Source of the DNA: Hexactinellida sp. DTS-2022
Lineage: Eukaryota > Porifera > Hexactinellida
Direction: 5' to 3'
Assembly: GCA_028753945.1 (NCBI GenBank)
Contig: JAPNXP010000013.1
Location: forward strand, 930,001-994,000
DNA: 64,000 nt
In this document: piece by piece, positions 33,903 through 43,625 of the stretch
Layout: the number at the start of each line of letters is the position of its first letter
Numbering within the stretch: the stretch's first letter is position 1
Made by a program: the position numbers and the translations under genes
The notes under the pieces: model-generated
Databases searched by the model: none
What the model saw: the letters and a program-made list of their open reading frames with translations, nothing else
What the model was told of the DNA's origin: nothing

Positions 33903-34948
33903 GTTCTTTTATATTTTATCTTAACTAAGTTATTATCAAGGTTTCTAATTTGCCTTAATATTGCAATTAATTGAAGTATACTCCATTTCTGCCACCAGTG
34001 CCACATGGAAAAACTATATGCGATTGGATATTTTATCAACAATACATTAATCATGCAATGATTTATGGCTGCAAGAACTCAAAAAATTCTTTCAAATACT
34101 TATTTCGGATACAATTACTTATATCAAATGGAAAAAATTCAAACTGAACATGTACTCTACCCGTCCAAATTTCTTTTGAAAATTGGAAATTTGTGACACA
34201 AGTGGCTCATGAGAAGGATATAGAAGTAAATCTAGATCATATCAATGTATAGCATTTGTGTCCCTATCATGAGCAACTTGTGGCACAAGTGGCACAGGAA
34301 TTCCGGTTCTTCAAATACTTTTGGTCGGTTAAAATATATCATTAAATGTTTCTCATATTTGCGGAAAGCATTATATAATCAAATTTTTAATCCTATTCTA
34401 GCGTGCTAGACACTGGTTCTAGCTTTAATTAAGCTAAATGCAGTTAGTCACAATGAAATAAGAATATTGTGAATATTGTTCTATGTATATAAGCATAAAC
34501 TAAAGTGAAATTTAATACCACACTGTCCACACACTCTTGTTCTACTACTTCCAATAAGGCGGTATGCGTAAGATTAGCAAGCAGATAATATAATATGAGA
34601 TACAGTACAATCTCGATTATCCGAACGCACCTGGCTGGTCCCATAATCCCATAATTTAGAAACCTCACACCCCTCAGAAAACCTCACACTAGGGTCCCAG
34701 AACACTTAAATTTCACAATTCACATCACTATAGTTTTATATTATATATTTAAGTGTCACATATCTTCCCAATATTGATTTATATCACATTAGTTTAGCAA
34801 CTATGTTTCCTCCATAAAAAAAGCCACGGCAAATGGGCATAAAGAGATGGCATATAATGATGTTTGAAAATAGATGTTAGTAATACATGTAGTAGCAATT
34901 CATTAGTTTTCAACATGTATCTGGGTCAAGATATGGGTTATATAATTG
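33903..34948. other. Intergenic, upstream of the repeat-protein gene
   Basis: No gene seen. At 34610 a CAGTACAATCTCGATTATCCG word is a pogo-like terminus without a visible partner. Confidence 0.45.
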
Positions 34949-35095
34949 CCGACGGGAGGACAGCTGGCCCTAGGGTGAGTAGTCCGAGTGGGGGACAGCT
35001 GACACTAGGGCCACTGGTCCGGAGTGACATCTGACACTAGGGCCACAGGTCCGGGAGGACAGCTGGCCCTAGTGTAATAGGTCCGAGGGGACATT
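34949..35095 (+). repeat. Tandem repeat, about four 34-bp units
   Basis: Units of the type GGACAGCTGGCCCTAGGG ending in GGTCCGAG, moderately diverged. Confidence 0.8.
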
Positions 35096-35806
35096 ATATG
35101 GGGGGGACCGCTGGTACTATGACAGCGTAGCCAGCTTTTTTATTCGGGGGGGGGCAAGGAAGTTCCAAATTCTACTATAGTTTGTCCTCATTAGTTAGTA
35201 TAAACTTTAGTAATAATGCAATGGTCAATCATTGACGTTTATTCAATGAGAATCAGACTAGTGTTTTTTATTTACAATACATATTTATAGTAGGGTCAAA
35301 ATCTAAGATTCCGTGACCAACCTCTGGCAAGTTAAGTTTTATGCCTGATTCTAATACTTTAGGGTATATCTCGCAATTTAAGCTCCCATGCCGGTCTCGA
35401 AAATTTGAGCAAACTTTTTTATAGCGACAAATTCAAAGGACCGGTAATTATTTTGAAAAATCAAGGTCCCTATCTGAACATTTCATAAATTGAGATTAGA
35501 GTGTTTTTGAACAGTATACAATAAGTACTAGCTGCACAGAAAATTTCAACTCAGTCGGGACTATTCTTTTAATGTAATAACCTTTTGAAGATTCCCTACG
35601 TCATTTGTCACCATGGGAGATCCCTTCTTTAAACTTTCGAAGTGAGTATTTAATGATATTGCTAATTGTGTATGTTCCTCTTATAGGGAGTTCTCCCATT
35701 AGCAAGCGAATTTCGTGCCAAATGTGACTTTGTTTTACGCGAACACCACTGTATATAGTGGTACTTGTATTGTACGACCCTGTCACGAGCGAATACGCCA
35801 TAGCAC
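35096..35806. other. Intergenic, no gene seen
   Basis: Contains GACAGCGTAGCCAGC plus a G run near 35120-35155, resembling one end of a hAT MITE; no partner end is visible. Confidence 0.35.
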
Positions 35807-36089
35807 CATAGGCGTAGCTGAGGGGGGGGCGCTGTATTTGTCCGCCCCCCCATGAAATTACGATAAATATGGAGACATCCACTAGTATTCACCTAATGCG
35901 CTATTGGAATCATTTTGAGTTAAATAAAGGTCATGGTGATAATTACGGGAAATCCACTCTACGAATAACATGCCCTATAGGGTTAATTAAGCGTCCCATA
36001 AATATAGTTAACTTTTTAAGAGACCTGGTAAGGAAGCTAAGCTTCTTTCGTCCGCCCCCCCATGGTTGGGACATGTTGCTACGCCTATG
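35807..36089. mobile_element. 283-bp hAT MITE, perfect 8-bp TSD
   Basis: Ends CATAGGCGTAGC and GCTACGCCTATG, flanked by CATAGCAC at 35799-35806 and 36090-36097. TTTGTCCGCCCCCCCATG and CGTCCGCCCCCCCATGG recur inside near both ends. Confidence 0.85.
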
Positions 36090-36575
36090 CATAGCACGGA
36101 TAGTAAATTGTCTACTAATGTGTTATAACACATATTCATCCTATGGTATGGTTCATGGGTCATTGCTATGTGACCATTGACCCACTTGGAATTTCGATGT
36201 TTGTCCAGTTATAGTACGAATCACTTGTCTTATCGTGGTGATTATGCTGATAGAAATACTAGTGATGCAAGGAACATGATCATACCTAAGAGAAACCGAT
36301 TTTACCAAGAAACAGTACAGGCTACTTTTTAGTACAGTATTAGAAGTACCAAAATTAATTGATGACTAGCATCATACATATATTGCATGTCGTATTGTGT
36401 TACATAATGTTCAGATATAAAAAAGGGATATTTAAAAGGTAAATAGGTAACTTAAATAGTATTATGATCCCATAGAAGACTGGGACTTCGGTTCTGCAAA
36501 ATTTATAGACGGTCTACAAATAATGGTCATAGAAATCACATGAGATAGCATCCAAATAATATTTGAATATAAAAG
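36090..36575. other. Intergenic downstream of the first LRR/EGF gene
   Basis: No gene. 36528-36830 (interrupted by the next MITE) is shared with 62875-63060, as duplicated 3' flank of the LRR/EGF family. Confidence 0.55.
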
Positions 36576-36680
36576 CAGAGGCGGCGCGAGGGTGGGACCT
36601 GTGCCCACCTCATTAATGTAAGTGCCCCACCTGTGACGTAATTGTGCCCCACCAGTGGCGGCTGGCTAGCGCCGCCACTG
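36576..36680. mobile_element. 105-bp hAT MITE with in-window empty site
   Basis: CAGAGGCGGCGCGAGG to GGCTAGCGCCGCCACTG, flanked by TATAAAAG at 36568-36575 and 36681-36688. The paralogous sequence at about 62920-62940 reads through with one TATAAAAG. Confidence 0.93.
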
Positions 36681-36915
36681 TATAAAAGTAACAATTTACA
36701 AATAGCAAATGCCAATGGAGATGTATTATCAAATATTAGTAAGTGTAGAAAGAATACACAATAAATAAATAAATAAATAAACAAATAAATAGATTGAGTA
36801 TAGGAAAGTGAAAAAATCAAGATAAGTTTAAAAAAACAAAAGAATAAAATTGTAAAAAAACAAAGAAGATTCGAAAGATGAAAGTCATAAATAGAGAAGT
36901 TGGTTATATACTATC

Positions 36916-38685
36916 CTATACGAGGAGTGACAAAAGCAAGAAAGAGATTATACTGAAAGATATTGAATAAGTAAGCTGACTTACTCCGGAAGTAATACAG
37001 GTTGCTAGATCGAGTTGTAAAGTGAATCCAGGTAAACAGGAACATGAATAGGAACCTACTGTGTTAGTGCAGTTATGCTCACAGTAGTTGGTGCCAGTGC
37101 ACTCGTTAATATCTTCACAGGAGTGAGGGGGGTCAAAAGTGAATCCAAGCAAACAGGAACATGAATAGGAACCTAATGTGTTAGTACAGGTATGCTCACA
37201 GTAGTTGGTGCCAGTGCACTCGTCAATATCTTCACAGGAGTGAGGGGAGTCAAGAGTGAATCCAAGCAAACAGAAACATGAATAGGAACCTAATGTGTTA
37301 GTGCAGTTATGCTCACAGCAGTTGGTGCCAGTGCACTCGTCAATATCTTCACAGGAGTGAGGTGGATTAAGAGTGAATCCAGGAAAACAGGAACATGTAT
37401 AAGAACCAAAGCTGTTAGTACAGTTGTGATCACAGTAGTTGGCACCAGTGCACTCGTCAATATCCGCACATAAGTTGTTGGTTGCATTTTCTGTGTATCC
37501 ATCAACGCATTCACAGTACGCACTGTTAGCTGTGGTAACACAGTTGATCTCCGAAGGACAAATGAAAGTATCATTAAAGCAATGGTAGGATTGATTATTA
37601 GGACAGTTAACGTAGTTGGAACTATCAGCAATTGAGTTCCCATTCAAACTGGAAGGGGTTTCACACCTGCCACCAGTAACTGTCCAACCAAGATTGTTAA
37701 CAACATGACTAACCCATGCCATCTGACAATCACAATGGAATGGAACAGAATAAGTATATATTCTGGATAATGCTTTCTGTCTTTCAAAAAAACTTTGTTC
37801 GAGTGTAGTTATAGAAGAATAGTATAAATCGAAATAAGTTAGAATAGGAAATGTTTCTTTGGAAACGAAATCTAAAGTTGTTTGCGAGTACAAAATATAT
37901 AATTGTGTCAATCCATCCAATCCGGATAGAGCGTTCTCTTCAAATGTGAAATTAGTGAAGAATCTGGACAAATACAATGTTCTCAAACATGTCAAGTTAG
38001 CAAACTGGTAACTATAGAGGTGTTGTATTCCTATCAGACTTAAATAATCAATACGAGTAGTATGCTCGAAACTGCTGGGAATAACATTATACCACTGTGC
38101 GTCTTCTAATTGATACAATTCTAACAAATTCAAGTTAGGTAGAATAAGCATTGACGGCAGAATGGTTACGACATTAGGTAGCGTGAGGTAGATGAGATAC
38201 AGGTGTGTTAAACTTGTCGAGTTTAAGTATAGAAAGCGATCGAATACAGCATTGTGTATAGTGAGTGATGTAACGCTTGGGAAATAGCTAAAGAAATCAT
38301 AAGGACAATATATAACAGCCGGACTGAGTGCATATAAATATAGAGATTGGATGTCAATTTGAGTCTTGTTGAATTCAATTGAGATTGTATCATAAGCATA
38401 CAAAGAGAATATGGTTATACCTCCAGCTATATTCAGTGTGATAGTTTGATTATTCTCCGTCAAATACACATCAAGGGTAATAGAAATTATTCCAGTCTCT
38501 GCTAATTCACCAGAACACTTCGCTATAAGGTAGCTTGTCCTGGTTCCGCTATCTGCACTGATTGTACAGGAACTGGTAGTATAAATAGTACAAGCAAATT
38601 CTGGCTCATCGCAAATTCCATGTACCACAAGGGTATAACTGCAGAGTAGCAGGAAAACAGGAATCGATAGGATCGATAGAAACAT
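36916..38685 (-). CDS. Secreted/membrane LRR protein with five EGF modules
   Basis: 589 residues, single exon. A signal peptide (FLSILSIPVFLLLCS) precedes a leucine-rich solenoid (residues about 100-320) with irregular LTHLYLIYLTLPNV-type repeats. An LRR C-terminal cap follows: FHCDCQMAWVSHVVNNLGW then CETPSSLNGNS. Next come one plain EGF module (CECVDGYTEN) and four calcium-binding EGF modules, each starting DIDECTG or DINECTG, with NCTN..GSYSCSC. The last 20 residues are hydrophobic (SFSIISFLLLSLLV), fitting a GPI signal or a membrane anchor. It is presumably a cell-surface adhesion or recognition protein. Paralogs are at 57960-59258 (one EGF) and 56137-57005 (pseudogene). The EGF modules are nearly identical to each other, so they duplicated recently. 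Confidence 0.85.
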   Translation of the reverse strand: MFLSILSIPVFLLLCSYTLVVHGICDEPEFACTIYTTSSCTISADSGTRTSYLIAKCSGELAETGIISITLDVYLTENNQTITLNIAGGITIFSLYAYDTISIEFNKTQIDIQSLYLYALSPAVIYCPYDFFSYFPSVTSLTIHNAVFDRFLYLNSTSLTHLYLIYLTLPNVVTILPSMLILPNLNLLELYQLEDAQWYNVIPSSFEHTTRIDYLSLIGIQHLYSYQFANLTCLRTLYLSRFFTNFTFEENALSGLDGLTQLYILYSQTTLDFVSKETFPILTYFDLYYSSITTLEQSFFERQKALSRIYTYSVPFHCDCQMAWVSHVVNNLGWTVTGGRCETPSSLNGNSIADSSNYVNCPNNQSYHCFNDTFICPSEINCVTTANSAYCECVDGYTENATNNLCADIDECTGANYCDHNCTNSFGSYTCSCFPGFTLNPPHSCEDIDECTGTNCCEHNCTNTLGSYSCFCLLGFTLDSPHSCEDIDECTGTNYCEHTCTNTLGSYSCSCLLGFTFDPPHSCEDINECTGTNYCEHNCTNTVGSYSCSCLPGFTLQLDLATCITSGVSQLTYSISFSIISFLLLSLLV

Positions 38686-38940
38686 GAAATGTTAGAATAT
38701 TCGAAGAATAAAGTGAAAGATGAAGTTTAATGCAAATAATTATTCAAATTTCCACATTGTAGTAAACTTGTACATTAGTGATATGGGTGTGTTGTAATAG
38801 GAATTAGTGAAGTACAGTTTCCCTATAGCAATTGCTCTATTGTTTCCATGCATTGCTCAAGTAATACACTTGACAAAAAGTCTAAATAGATTTTTCTGTA
38901 GAATTCGCCAAACTTTAAATTCTTTTCTTTTCTTGTAAAC

Positions 38941-39213
38941 ATGTCGGAGAAAATAGCAGTAGTCAAGACAACCAATTTCACAGAAGGAATGCACAAGACG
39001 CTGTACGAACAGCATCATTTGGCTGTTGAAACTTATAAAACTGAGAATAAAATAGCTGATTATATCAAGAAGGAATTTGATATAAGATGCACCCGGTTTG
39101 GAATTGTGTTGTTGGGAGAAATTTTGGTGATTATGTTGCACATGGTGTTTCTTATTTTATTTATTTATCTATAATCTATATATGACCTGTTGCTATTATA
39201 CTAAACAAACAGG
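38941..39213 (+). pseudogene. DYNLL: Dynein light chain (LC8/DYNLL) pseudogene
   Basis: From ATG 38941 the frame reads MSEKIAVVKTTNFTEGMHKT and KIADYIKKEFD, which aligns with LC8-type dynein light chains. After about 39090 the homology moves one base over: the shifted frame gives NCVVGRNFGDYVAHG and FIYL, then a stop followed by PVAIIL, matching the conserved RNFGSYVTHE and GQVAILLF segments. So there is a one-base loss near 39085-39095 and a premature stop with a small insertion near 39160-39180. There is no intron; a processed or decayed copy is likely. Confidence 0.85.
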
Positions 39214-39926
39214 TTTAGAGATAACATATTTGTTGTTGTTGTTATTTGTATTTATTTATTGCTATTTATTATATCCAAATCAAATAAACATCAAATAATT
39301 TCTATTTAAATAATTTGTATATCGGGCAACACCTTTCTAGTATGTATAATTTTTCAGCCACTATCAATTTAATAACATGGGCTTCTATATGAAACGGTGT
39401 TGGCCGATATGTGTACAGTAGAACTCGATTATAAGTACCTTAGTACGTATTACTATTTTTAAATTCGACGAGTTTCCTAACAATGAGCGCTAAAAACTGT
39501 AAGAAACATAGCAACGAGAGTTTCAAATTCCATAGTTTAACCATGCAGTTGAAGTAATTTAAGGATGCTTGCCGCCAAGAATGTATTAGCGATATGGGTG
39601 GTTTCCACAATATTTTGAATATTGCATTGAAGCTCTCTATACTAGACTGTAATTACATAACTAAGCATGTAATAACCACTGTATAACTTCCTTTGTTCTA
39701 TTTTCGGAATTATTTTGAATAACATTGTTTAAGTCTATTTACTATAACGAACACTTGCAGTCGCCCCCCTCGCCCCCCCGTAGCTACGTGCCTGAATTAT
39801 TATATAAGAAATGAATTTGATTTGAAATACAATCCAGTTTATTATATAGCAACCGTTTTACACATAGTGTTCATATAACCGGTGTGCATATATCCGACAT
39901 TTACTGTATATATAGATACAATATAC
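39214..39926. other. Intergenic with MITE fragments
   Basis: CAGTAGAACTCGATTATAAG at 39414 is a pogo-like end; 39841-39912 is a partial copy of the 11364/57567 MITE family. No gene. Confidence 0.5.
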
Positions 39927-40106
39927 AGTAAAACCTTTAGAAAGTGAATACCCTGGGGACCAGCCAAAACGTTCACTTTTGAGAGCTGTTCACTTTTCAT
40001 GGTTTATTATAATGTGTGTCTAAAGCAATGGGGAGATTTGGGAGATGTGTGAAGTTGTTTCGATATTCGACATTCGACATTCGACATTCACATTTATTAG
40101 CCTGTA

Positions 40107-40430
40107 TCATGTTGTATCACGTTGTATCAGTCTGTATCAACCCGTATCACCATGTATCAGTCTGTATCATCTTCTATCACCCTGTATCACCTTGTATCAG
40201 TCTGTATCACCCTGTATCAGTCCGTATCACCCTGTATCACCCTGTATCAGTCTGTATCACCTTGTATCAGTCTGTATCACCCTGTATCAGTCTGTATCAC
40301 CTTGTATCAGTCTGTATCACCTTGTATCAGTCTGTATCACCTTGTATCAGTCTGTATAAGTCTGTATCACCTTGTATCACCTTGTATCAGTCTATATCAA
40401 GCTATATTAGTCTGTACCAGCTTGTAATCT
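40107..40430 (+). repeat. 10-bp satellite, left array
   Basis: About 31 units of CTGTATCAGT/CTGTATCACC. A degenerate continuation lies at 41735-41815, after the inserted repeat. Confidence 0.95.
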
Positions 40431-40432
40431 GT

Positions 40433-41734
40433 ATATTAAAAGCGGAATTGTTGTGTGTGTGTGTGTGCGTGGGGATGTTTGTCCAGAATTAATTGGAAAG
40501 GGTACAAGTCCCAGAAAGCTGAAAATTTGTATATAGGGGTAATTTTGTACTGCGACAACGATCTATTAGTTTTTGAAACAAAATAACGGGATTATGACGT
40601 CACAGTTGCGAAAAACAGATATTTTGCACTAGCTTCTCAATTTTGCTCCGATTTGTGGAAAATTCAAAGCATTAGACGTACACTAAATTTCTACACCTGA
40701 TAGCAGTTCACGAATTCCCATTTTACTTCTGATTGTGACACAGTTAATTAATTAGTCCCTGCACTAATCAACCATAAATAGTGTATCGTACCAACACAGG
40801 TATAGCAAGGTGCAAAATCGATTTTCGATTGTGTTCTATTGCAAACAATTCAAGTAAGATGATTAACGAAAGTTATTAGTTCAAATGTATCATATTATTC
40901 TTAGCAATGTGGGTGATCTGATTTGTTTGGTTAACAAGAATGCACTCGAGTAGTTAACTTCTCTGATGCATTGTTTATTTATTACACCTATATTGGCTTC
41001 CTATTAATAAGACAATTAATGGAATTACGTAATTTCTAACCTATACTGAAATTATGAAATTAATTAAGTAGTTGATTCATCAAGGATTTAGGATCTGTCT
41101 AATTATGAGATTGATATGTTTATTATTACTATCAATTAAATCAAATATTTTACAACCCTGGATTTAACCTCTGCATAATAATGGTTTAATGGTGAGAATA
41201 AGACCGCGAAGCGGTCTTATTCTCATCTTTAAACCATTATTATGTAGAGATTAAATCCAGGCTAAGTAAATTACTTTGCAATATAATATACTGAAATAAA
41301 TAATTTCGTATAATTTATCAGCCACGGGTTTCAATTTATTTGAGCTAACAAGCTAACCTTTTAATGGAGCTGAAATGAGCTACCATAGTTAAGAATTATG
41401 GAGCCAATATCATATATTATTAACTAATAATTAATAACTAATAAGTAATGAGAATAACATATATAACACATCATTTCCCAAACAGATTACATTAACGAAT
41501 CACAACCCAGAATGAATTTAAGCCCGCGTTAAGTAGTGTGTGTAATATACTAGCCACAGGTTAACTTATTTATTATTTATATTACTGTCTTTTAGAGGAG
41601 GGAAAGGCCGCGAAGCGGCCGTTAATTGCATTGCGTAGTGCCTAACACGAACAAACAAAGGTCGCGAAGCGACCTTTGTGAGAGAGTGATCCGTCGCGAA
41701 GCGACCGAGACCGAAGGGCTCGTAGTCTTTAAAA
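40433..41734. repeat. Hairpin-rich interspersed repeat, long copy
   Basis: Starts near TTAAAAGCGGAATTGTTGTG, then TTTGTCCAGAATTAATTGG, and ends GCGACCGAGACCGAAGGGC. It contains strong hairpins: a 100-bp one at about 41159-41262 with apex ACCGCGAAGCGGT, GGCCGCGAAGCGGCC at 41606-41620, and ACAAAGGTCGCGAAGCGACC with its arm at 41655-41679. The relatives at 13797-14137 and 7868-8060 share the ends. Subterminal hairpins and lack of TIRs could fit a Helitron-like element; this is not proven. Confidence 0.6.
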
Positions 41735-42699
41735 GTTTGTATCAGCTTATATCAAGCTATATTAGTCCGTATTAGCTTGTCGCTGTCTGTATCAGAAGCT
41801 ATCAGTTTGTATTAGCCTATGTTTGCTCCTACAAATCGCATTGTTAATTAGTAATTAATTACCAAATACCAGTATTTCATTAACTACGCGAATTCCTAAC
41901 AATTTGGGGAAATACTGAAAGATATGCAGATGAAATCTTTTGGTGCTTTCGAAATGCTTTTTATTTTTTCACAGCTTGTGTGCTTCCATTCTAGGCACTG
42001 GTCGCACAAAATAGATCAAAATTTTCAGTGCGTTGACAGCATGTCACTACATATTTGAATTTCGCATATTTTGTTCTGGTCACTTTGTATTAAATTACTT
42101 GTTCTGATTTCTTTTGAATTATTAATGTTTTAATTCATAAGTGTTTGTATTACGTTCTTTTATCCTTTGTTATTACTAAATACCAGTCGTTACATCTTCG
42201 TTGTAATCATTTGCTCAAATCGGAAACCGGATGGCTAAGTTCCACCATGATTTGGGCAGCACAAACCATTTTGAGAAAACAGTTTAAAATGAACAATTAA
42301 TTTCAAGATACCTTATACTCACAACGAGTAACTAGTTTTAAGAGGTCACCCATTTCAGAAATAAACATTCAAATACACCATACAGGGGTAGCTCATTGGG
42401 TTACTTCCGCCTCTATTGATAGTAAAGTTCTTCTAATGGACAGCTTATATTTTGGAAAGCTAAGCATCCAATTAGAAGAACAATTAACAACGATTTATTT
42501 ATCACATGGTATGGAATTTACAACAAATGTCATCAAATGATGTTTTGATCAACAGATGCTTCGAAAGCAAAATTGAGTCGTGACTAAATTAGTATACTTA
42601 AAAGATTCTCAGGGTTTCCTGATCAAAAAGTTACCAGAACTAAAATACGCGACACCTTAGTAACTCCAACAGTGACAGCTGTCAACGCACTGAAAATTT

Positions 42700-42815
42700 T
42701 AATGACCTCATTTTGTGCGACCAGTGCCTAGAATGGAAGCACATAAGCTGTGAGAAAATAAACAGCATTTCGAAAGCACCGAAAGATTTCATCTGCCTTT
42801 CTTGCGAAAAAAAAA
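42700..42815 (+). pseudogene. PHD-finger fragment in the right arm
   Basis: The frame reads LILCDQCLEWKHISCEKIN and DFICLSCEKKK, i.e. the C..C.....H..C and C..C part of a PHD zinc finger, which in complete form reads histone tails. The first Cys pair is not convincing. A worn counterpart is in the left arm at about 41930-42030. It is probably an old coding exon of the element or a captured host exon. Confidence 0.6.
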
Positions 42816-42904
42816 AATCAGTATTTCCCAAATTGCTAGGAATTCGCGTAGTTATGAAATACTGGCATTTAGTAATTAGTAATGCGATTTGTAGGAGCAA
42901 ACAC

Positions 42905-43470
42905 AGGTTGATACAGACTGATACAGACTGATACAGGGTGATACAGACTGATACAAGGTGATACAGACTGATACAGGGTGATACAGACTGATACAGGGTG
43001 ATACGGACTGATACAAGGTGATACAGAGTGATACAAGGTGATACAGACTGATACAAGGTGATACAGACTGATACAAGGTTGATACAGACTGATACAAGGT
43101 GATACAACATGATACAGACTGATACAAGGTGATACAGACTGATACAAGGTGATACAGACTGATACAGGGTGATACGGACTGATACAGGTTGATACAAGGT
43201 GATACAGACTGATACAAGGTGATACAGACTGATACAAGGTTGATACAGACTGATACAAGGTGATACAACATGATACAGACTGATACAAGGTGATACAGAC
43301 TGATACAAGGTGATACAGACTGATACAAGGTGATACAGACTGATACAAGGTGATACAAGTTGATACAGGGTGATACGGACTGATATAGGGTGATACAGAC
43401 TGATACAAGGTTGATACAGAATGATACAACGTGATACAGACTGATACAACTGTATTACAACATGATACAG
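42905..43470 (-). repeat. 10-bp satellite, right array
   Basis: About 56 units of TGATACAGAC/TGATACAAGG, inverse of the left array. Several overlapping open frames exist only because of the periodicity. Confidence 0.95.
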
Positions 43471-43625
43471 GCTAATAAATGTGAATGTCGAATGTCGAAT
43501 ATCGAAACAACTTCACACATCTAAATTAGGGACCGAGAAAAAGTGTTCATATTTTGGAGTTGTTCATTTCTTGGAGGTGTTCACTTTTGGAGGTTTTACT
43601 GTACTATAATTAGCTGTATCTATCC

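Larger units (their letters stand above)
39927..43601. mobile_element. 3.7-kb TA-target TIR element with satellite arms
   Basis: Ends CAGTAAAACCTTTAGAAAG and CTTTTGGAGGTTTTACTG, each beside TA. The arms include, in inverted order, a CGATATTCGACATTCGACA segment, a 10-bp satellite array and a conserved block with a PHD-like exon (left about 41880-42045, right 42690-42900). The left arm is interrupted by the 40433-41734 repeat. Ends of this kind (CAGTAAAACCTC...AAAAGTGAAC) fit pogo/Tc1-like elements. No transposase is seen in the centre (42046-42680). Confidence 0.85.

Noticed and set aside
37290..37643. Second minus-strand frame in the first LRR/EGF gene
   Set aside because: Out-of-frame shadow of the repeated EGF modules.
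40016..43449. Several long overlapping frames rich in SVSPCISLYH
   Set aside because: Products of the 10-bp satellite, open in several frames at once with no domain.
42905..43470. CRISPR-like regularity
   Set aside because: Units are 10 bp without unique spacers, in a eukaryotic TIR element arm.
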